Shown in pieces: positions 14,509 through 20,863 of a stretch of 20,863 nt of DNA; positions within the stretch are counted from its first letter, which is position 1; each line of letters begins with the position of its first letter. The stretch is from JACCYX01 sp964610045 (lineage in GTDB: Bacteria > Chloroflexota > Chloroflexia > Thermomicrobiales > UBA6265). The DNA lies in contig CAZSUN010000069.1 of the NCBI GenBank assembly GCA_964610045.1, positions 1-20,863 on the forward strand. The letters run 5' to 3'. The position numbers were made by a program, and so were the translations under genes. The notes under the pieces are model-generated. The model was given only the letters and a program-made list of their open reading frames with translations, was not told the origin of the DNA and did no database searches.

Positions 14509-14643
14509 TCATTCCTGGATGCGGCGGTCGATACCAGTCGCGATGCTGAATATCACCATGAACAGCCCCGCCAGCAACACCATCACGCCAAAAATCACGC
14601 CGAATGTGAGCAGGCCGCCCACGAGACCCATCAGGAAATCCAT
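14509..14643 (-). CDS. 44-residue single-pass membrane protein
   Basis: A very short protein: MDFLMGLVGG at the start, a hydrophobic span LLTFGVIFGVMVLLAGLFMVIFSIA (about residues 11-35), then the charged end TGIDRRIQE. GGAGGAG lies eight bases before the ATG at 14643, one of the best ribosome-binding sites in the window. The frame opens further upstream to 14724 but without such a site. I do not recognise a family. It stands between clpB, beyond a terminator-like hairpin, and the DUF3352 gene. TATACT at 14716-14711 (minus) could be its -10. Confidence 0.62.
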   Translation of the reverse strand: MDFLMGLVGGLLTFGVIFGVMVLLAGLFMVIFSIATGIDRRIQE

Positions 14644-14718
14644 CTGCCGCACTCCTCCGCTGCCTGAAACGCCATCCATCCGAGCGGGACGCCGACGCCA
14701 TCCTGCCGCAAGTATAGA

Positions 14719-14755
14719 CAACACGGGGTTCGGCTATTCGCCGAACCCCGTGTTG
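14719..14755 (-). terminator. Terminator-like hairpin after clpB
   Basis: A 16-bp perfect stem (14719-14734 with 14740-14755) and a five-base loop start 19 bases after the clpB stop on the minus strand. The following minus-strand bases TCTATACTTGCGG are not a U-tract. It probably ends the hspR-clpB transcript. Confidence 0.7.
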
Positions 14756-14773
14756 ATGGTGAGTGACCGCCGA

Positions 14774-17383
<2,610 letters not shown>

Positions 17384-17529
17384 GGGGAATGACCTCCAAA
17401 TGCGGGGTAGGACGATAGAATGGAACGTACCCGATCCAGCGAACGTGTCTGCAACAACTGGCGGCACGGCATGGACGCCTCACGCGAGGCGCCAATCTGG
17501 AGCGGCGAAACCAGCCGCCTGAATGCGCC

Positions 17530-17916
17530 TTACTCGCCCTGGGCAGCGCTGTCCTGCGCTCGTACGGATGATTCCTCGACGAATCCCAGGCGATGGAGGA
17601 GTCCATCGATCTCGCGAGCCAGGTGCTGCGCTGCCGGGGTCGGACGCTCATACCCTTGCCGCAGGCGCCTGAGTTCGCGGGTGAGCTCAAGTGCCAACTG
17701 AACGCCGGCCAGGTTCAATCCGCGCTGCTCGACCAGGTATTTCACTTGACGGAGTTGCTCTATATCGCTATCAGAATACAGGCGCAGATTTCCGGACGTT
17801 CGCGACGGCGCAACCAACCCTTCGCGTTCATACTTGCGCAATGTCTGCGGGTGCATTTCGACGAGACGGGCAGCAACGCTGATCACGAAAAGCGGTTCAG
17901 AGTACCGGGAACTCAT
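17530..17916 (-). CDS. hspR: MerR-family heat-shock repressor HspR
   Basis: A 128-residue MerR-type regulator. Residues 8-52 form the winged helix-turn-helix (FVISVAARLVEMHPQTLRKY, then EREGLVAPSRTSGNLRLYSDSDI), in which the HPQTLRKYEREGLV core and the R-x-YSDxDI wing are characteristic of HspR. The remainder is a dimerising helix region with YLVEQRGLNLAGVQLAL. In actinobacteria HspR represses dnaK and clpB operons by binding HAIR elements, using DnaK as co-repressor. GGAGGAG lies just before the ATG at 17916. It heads an operon with clpB, and its own promoter contains a HAIR-like repeat, so autoregulation is expected. Confidence 0.94.
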   Translation of the reverse strand: MSSRYSEPLFVISVAARLVEMHPQTLRKYEREGLVAPSRTSGNLRLYSDSDIEQLRQVKYLVEQRGLNLAGVQLALELTRELRRLRQGYERPTPAAQHLAREIDGLLHRLGFVEESSVRAQDSAAQGE

Positions 17917-17949
17917 GCGTGGCTCCTCCACAAGAACACTTCTGTTGGA

Positions 17950-17978
17950 ATGATAGTTGTTGATACGATCCGTGTCAA
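17950..17978 (-). promoter_or_regulatory. Promoter of the hspR-clpB operon
   Basis: On the minus strand a perfect -35 TTGACA (17978-17973), a 17-base spacer and TATCAT (17955-17950, five of six) give the strongest promoter match in the window for a protein-coding unit. No other start signal of similar quality lies upstream of hspR. Confidence 0.75.
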
Positions 17979-17979
17979 C
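17959..17979. promoter_or_regulatory. Candidate HspR operator (HAIR-like inverted repeat)
   Basis: GTTGATAC (17959-17966) and GTGTCAAC (17972-17979) form an inverted repeat with seven of eight matching positions and a five-base centre. The outer TTGA and TCAA are 11 bases apart, which is the geometry of the actinobacterial HAIR element CTTGAGT-N7-ACTCAAG. The repeat covers the -35 and spacer of the hspR promoter, where binding would block RNA polymerase. Sequence and spacing are seen; binding by HspR is inferred. Confidence 0.62.
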
Positions 17980-18014
17980 CTTGCGGCATGCGCGAAGGCA
18001 ATGAAAGGACAATC

Positions 18015-18704
18015 ATGGTTACGATCTACGGGCATCGCGGGGCATCGGCCGAACGTCCGGAAAACACCTTGCCGGCCTTTGCGCTGGCGATGGAACTTGG
18101 CGTCGACGGCATCGAGCTCGACGTGCATCTCTCGCTGGACGGTGTTCCGGTCGTCATTCATGACGAATCGGTCGATCGCACCACGAACGGCAGCGGCAAT
18201 GTTGCCGACCTGGATGTTGCCGCCCTTCAGTTGCTGGACGCCGGAGGCGGAGCGCCTATCCCAACCCTGGCACAGGTGCTCGACCTGGTGGGAGGTGCGC
18301 TGCACGTCGATATCGAGGTAAAGGCCGCGGCGGCGGCCGACGCCGTGCTGGCGGAGACTGCCGGGCGTCCTGATCTGCGGTTCGCCATTTCGTCATTCGA
18401 CCACGATGTGCTCCGTCACGTACGCTCCCGGGACGCCGGGATCGAGCTCTGGCCCCTGATCGCTGGGGTGTCGACCGCGGCGATCGCTACGGCGACGGAT
18501 CTCGGGGCGCCACGCCTCGCCGCCTACGATCCGATGCTCAATCAGGACATCATCGAACTCGCCGGTAAAAACGGCCTCGAAATCTGGGTCTGGACGGTCA
18601 ACGATCCTGACCGGGCGGACGAACTGGCGAACTGGGGAGCGACCGGCATTTGCACGGACGATCCACGGGCGATGCTGGCTCGGTTTGGTCGCCGAGCGAG
18701 GTAG
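18015..18704 (+). CDS. Glycerophosphodiester phosphodiesterase
   Basis: A 229-residue GDPD-family enzyme that hydrolyses glycerophosphodiesters to glycerol 3-phosphate and an alcohol. The TIM-barrel active-site residues are in place: His7 and Arg8 (YGHRGAS), ENTLPAF, Glu34 and Asp36 (GIELDVH), His49 (VVIHDE), and Glu in HVDIEVK. The C-terminal IWVWTVND and GICTDDP are also typical. There is no signal peptide, so it is probably cytoplasmic and recycles deacylated phospholipid head groups. AAAGGA is six bases before the ATG at 18015; an upstream in-frame ATG at 17988 would overlap the hspR promoter region. It is divergent from hspR and stands 187 bases before the phospholipid synthesis genes. 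Confidence 0.92.
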   Translation: MVTIYGHRGASAERPENTLPAFALAMELGVDGIELDVHLSLDGVPVVIHDESVDRTTNGSGNVADLDVAALQLLDAGGGAPIPTLAQVLDLVGGALHVDIEVKAAAAADAVLAETAGRPDLRFAISSFDHDVLRHVRSRDAGIELWPLIAGVSTAAIATATDLGAPRLAAYDPMLNQDIIELAGKNGLEIWVWTVNDPDRADELANWGATGICTDDPRAMLARFGRRAR

Positions 18705-18891
18705 GGAATGGCCGGGGTCGATGTGCCGCCGGGACCCCTGACCTTCTTCACCGGTGCCGTGACGTTGTCCTCATTCCGGCCTGGCAAGTTGAGCCCCGGC
18801 GCAGAGTGATGGATACTGACCATGCTGATGGTTTCTCCATTTCGTCGTGCATCCACACGGCGAGCGTCGCCACTCATCCTGAAAGGCAGTC

Positions 18892-19536
18892 ATGGCGAAT
18901 CTGATCACCGTAGGGCGCCTGATCCTGCTGTTTGTGGTGATCTGGATGATCTACGAGGGCAACGTGCAGGTAATCGAAGCCTGCATGGTGCTTATCATCG
19001 TGGTGTTCGCCAGCGATGGCATCGACGGATGGGTCGCCCGGAAGCGTGGATCGACGTCCCAGTTCGGCGCGGTGTTCGATATCGCGGGCGACCGGATCGT
19101 CGAGAATGCGCTGTGGATCATCTTCGCCGATCTCGGTTTACTCCCGATCTGGGTTCCGTTGATGGTGATGACCCGTGGCTTTCTGGTGGACGGGCTGCGT
19201 TCACTCTCGTATGCACAGGGCATGACCGCCTTCGGCTCCTCGAACATGATGCGTTCGCCGTTGACCCAGTGGCTGACCGCAGGACGCTTCATGCGCGGGC
19301 TGTTTGGCTGGGCGAAATCCGCGGGATTCGTGTTCCTGACCGGGCTCGTTGCCTGGGAATACCAGGATACCGACGGCACGATCATCGGATGGCTCTACGA
19401 CTTCGATGTCATCCGGTGGTTTGGATGGAGCCTGGTCTGGCTGGCGGTGGCGTTGACGATCATCCGGGCGATCCCGGTGTTCGTCGATTCCGTGGCGTTC
19501 ATCCGCCAGATGGAGGAGGAGGAATCCGCGGCGTGA
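18892..19536 (+). CDS. CDP-alcohol phosphatidyltransferase
   Basis: A 214-residue integral membrane enzyme that transfers a phosphatidyl group from CDP-diacylglycerol to an alcohol. The signature D-G-x2-A-R-x8-G-x3-D-x3-D is complete (Asp45, Gly46, Ala49, Arg50, Gly59, Asp63, Asp67). Several hydrophobic spans are visible, the first near residues 8-21. TRGFLVDGLRSLSYAQG resembles the REFVVxGLR block of phosphatidylglycerophosphate synthase (PgsA), while FGAVFDIAGDR is closer to the phosphatidylinositol-phosphate synthase of actinobacteria. The alcohol substrate therefore stays open: glycerol 3-phosphate or an inositol phosphate. GAAAGG precedes the ATG. The acyltransferase gene follows after 4 bases, which suggests tight coupling. 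Confidence 0.9.
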   Translation: MANLITVGRLILLFVVIWMIYEGNVQVIEACMVLIIVVFASDGIDGWVARKRGSTSQFGAVFDIAGDRIVENALWIIFADLGLLPIWVPLMVMTRGFLVDGLRSLSYAQGMTAFGSSNMMRSPLTQWLTAGRFMRGLFGWAKSAGFVFLTGLVAWEYQDTDGTIIGWLYDFDVIRWFGWSLVWLAVALTIIRAIPVFVDSVAFIRQMEEEESAA

Positions 19537-19540
19537 GCGA

Positions 19541-20623
19541 GTGGAGCGCTCCTCCAATCCGGCGCACACGATGAGCGCTGAATCGAAGGTCCCCCGATTT
19601 CGCCGCGAAGAGCGCCACGAGGTCCGGTATCACCTCAGCGTCTTCTTCGCGAATGCGCTCTCGTGGTTGTGCTGGATCGTGCCGGCCCCGTTACGGTACT
19701 GGATAGCGGACAAGGTGGGCGACATCTTCCGCCGCTCGACCCACACCTACCGGGACAACGTCGAATCCAATGTCGACCAGGTCCTTGGCGACGCCGATCG
19801 CCAAACGCGGGACAGGCACGTCACGACCATCTTCCGGACGAGCTCCCGAAACTTCTTCGATCTCATCACCCTGCCGCGCGTCAACCGGGAAACCCTTCGT
19901 CGCAATGTGACCTGCTCGGTTGGTTCGTGGCAACTCATCGACGATTCGCTGGCCCTCGGCAAGGGGGTGATCCTCGTGTCCGCCCACCTAGGCTGCTTCG
20001 ACATGGTCGGCGCTGGTCTCTGGGCACACGGCTACAAACTCACGATCGTGACCGGGCGAACGACCTCACGTGCCATCTTCGACGGCGTCACGCACCTGCG
20101 CGGCTCGAAGGGCTCGACGATGGTCGAACCAACTCCGGGCGGGGTGCGGAAAGTGATTCGCGCGTTGCGGCAAAACGAGTGTGTGGTTCTCGTCGCCGAT
20201 CGCGACTTCTTCCAGAACGGACGCCCCGTCACGTTCTTCGGCAGGCAGACATCGCTGCCACCCGGCCCAATCAGGATCGCGCGCGACACCGGCGCGACGA
20301 TCGTGCCGATCATGCCCCGGCGTGTGGGAAACCTCCACGAGATCGACCTGCTCGAACCGTTCACGGTGCCGAAGACCGACGATTTCGAGGCGGACATGGA
20401 CGAGGGATTCAGGAAACTGATCCCGGCTGTTGAGTGGGGCATCCAGAGCCGGATCGGCCAATGGGTGATGTTCCAGCGGGTATGGCCGGACCTGCCGCCA
20501 CCACCGGTACGGGTCTTCCCGGTTGGGTCTCCGCTGGAGAGCGAATTGCTCGAGAAAGTCGCCCAGGCGCTGCCGGAGCGACCGGCCAGCGCCAAACCCG
20601 GGAGTCTCTGGAAGCAGGACTGA
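19541..20623 (+). CDS. Lysophospholipid acyltransferase family protein (PatA/HtrB-like)
   Basis: A 360-residue acyltransferase of the LPLAT superfamily, HtrB/LpxL branch. The catalytic HxxxxD is HLGCFD (His149, Asp154) in VILVSAHLGCFDMVG. Other family blocks are LRQNECVVLVADRDF with the following FFGRQTSLPPGPIRIARDTGATIVPIM, and the closing WGIQSRIGQWVMFQRVWP. A hydrophobic stretch (about 32-50) likely attaches it to the membrane. Lipid A synthesis is not expected in this phylum, so the closer functional model is mycobacterial PatA, which acylates phosphatidylinositol mannosides. The start is uncertain: GTG at 19541, 4 bases after the previous stop, or ATG at 19571; neither has a good ribosome-binding site, and translational coupling may explain that. 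The adjacent CDP-alcohol phosphatidyltransferase supports a glycolipid role. Confidence 0.87.
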   Translation: MERSSNPAHTMSAESKVPRFRREERHEVRYHLSVFFANALSWLCWIVPAPLRYWIADKVGDIFRRSTHTYRDNVESNVDQVLGDADRQTRDRHVTTIFRTSSRNFFDLITLPRVNRETLRRNVTCSVGSWQLIDDSLALGKGVILVSAHLGCFDMVGAGLWAHGYKLTIVTGRTTSRAIFDGVTHLRGSKGSTMVEPTPGGVRKVIRALRQNECVVLVADRDFFQNGRPVTFFGRQTSLPPGPIRIARDTGATIVPIMPRRVGNLHEIDLLEPFTVPKTDDFEADMDEGFRKLIPAVEWGIQSRIGQWVMFQRVWPDLPPPPVRVFPVGSPLESELLEKVAQALPERPASAKPGSLWKQD

Positions 20624-20857
20624 TCTTCCCTGCCGCTCCCCCAGCCTCTCGCCTGGGTCGTGGCGGACACCTTGTACCGTGTCCGGGCGATCCTTCGTTC
20701 GTGGGTATCTCGGAATGGCTGGCGCTGCGCACCCCCGCCCGGTAGGGCTGCGGATCGCGTGCTCCGACCGTTCACGGCAACCGGTCGTTTGTAGAGACAA
20801 GGGGCAGCCTACGGTTCCACTTCCCGAGTCGGGAACTTGCAGAGGGAGGTAGAGCCT
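20624..20857. other. Intergenic region with two inverted repeats
   Basis: No gene is seen here. A hairpin CGGACAC/GTGTCCG (20664-20670 with 20679-20685, eight-base loop) lies 40 bases past the acyltransferase stop and may be a weak terminator. Further down TTCCCGA-G-TCGGGAA (20821-20835) is a perfect 15-base odd palindrome immediately before the ribosome-binding site of the next gene. Confidence 0.45.
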
Positions 20858-20863
20858 GTGCGG
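20858..20863 (+). CDS. Start of a further gene, cut by the window edge
   Basis: GTG at 20858 follows GGGAGGT (20844-20850) with a seven-base spacer, an excellent ribosome-binding site, and is the last thing in the window. Only Met-Arg is visible. By position after a phosphatidyltransferase and a PatA-like acyltransferase, a PimA-like glycosyltransferase, which often begins MRI, would be a natural candidate. That identity is inferred from gene order only. Confidence 0.5.

Noticed and set aside
18714..18738. GGGGTC/GACCCC inverted repeat after the phosphodiesterase gene
   Set aside because: The stem is only 6 bp with a 13-base loop and no U-tract, so it is too weak to call as a terminator.

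Overview
The window looks like a piece of chromosome from a GC-rich Chloroflexota bacterium, most plausibly from the Thermomicrobia/Sphaerobacter side of the phylum. This is inferred from the gene mix (HspR-controlled ClpB, a secreted DUF3352 protein, a fused AroK-AroB, a PII-like c-di-AMP receptor, a DUF697 protein, the short form of SAH hydrolase), from GTG/TTG starts with strong Shine-Dalgarno sites, and from high GC. I see no insertion sequence, phage gene, CRISPR array or integrase. It reads as core chromosome with some poorly described small genes.

Layout. 1-1445: a tRNA-Gly cut by the left edge (minus), a two-domain sulfurtransferase (plus), then a minus-strand tRNA unit Leu-Val-Phe with its own promoter and terminator. 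1642-4331: a two-gene plus-strand operon, a DUF697 membrane-associated protein and the bifunctional AroKB. 4332-8660: a structured leader, a PfkB kinase that resembles adenosine kinase, SAH hydrolase (ahcY), SAM synthetase (metK) and a c-di-AMP receptor-like protein. Together the first three would run the SAM cycle: MetK makes SAM, AhcY splits the product SAH into homocysteine and adenosine, and the kinase removes adenosine.

8661-9880: an 88-residue SWIM zinc-finger protein (minus) divergent from a small tail-anchored protein (plus). 9881-14643 (minus): a TPR protein with a very acidic tail, miaB, a secreted DUF3352 protein with an Excalibur-like calcium motif, and a 44-residue membrane protein. 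14774-17916 (minus): clpB and its likely repressor gene hspR, with a consensus promoter carrying a HAIR-like operator. 18015-20863 (plus): a glycerophosphodiester phosphodiesterase, then a CDP-alcohol phosphatidyltransferase, a PatA/HtrB-like acyltransferase and the first two codons of another gene. That order recalls the actinobacterial pgsA-patA-pimA cluster.

The most interesting item is the leader at about 4350-4472. It has nested stems, a possible pseudoknot and a C-rich loop that could also pair with the ribosome-binding site of the kinase gene heading the SAM-cycle genes. It matches no SAM or SAH riboswitch class that I can recall, and could be an undescribed regulatory RNA. Other points worth a look are the HspR operator, long perfect hairpins without U-tracts used as gene-end signals, and several small conserved-looking proteins of unknown role.
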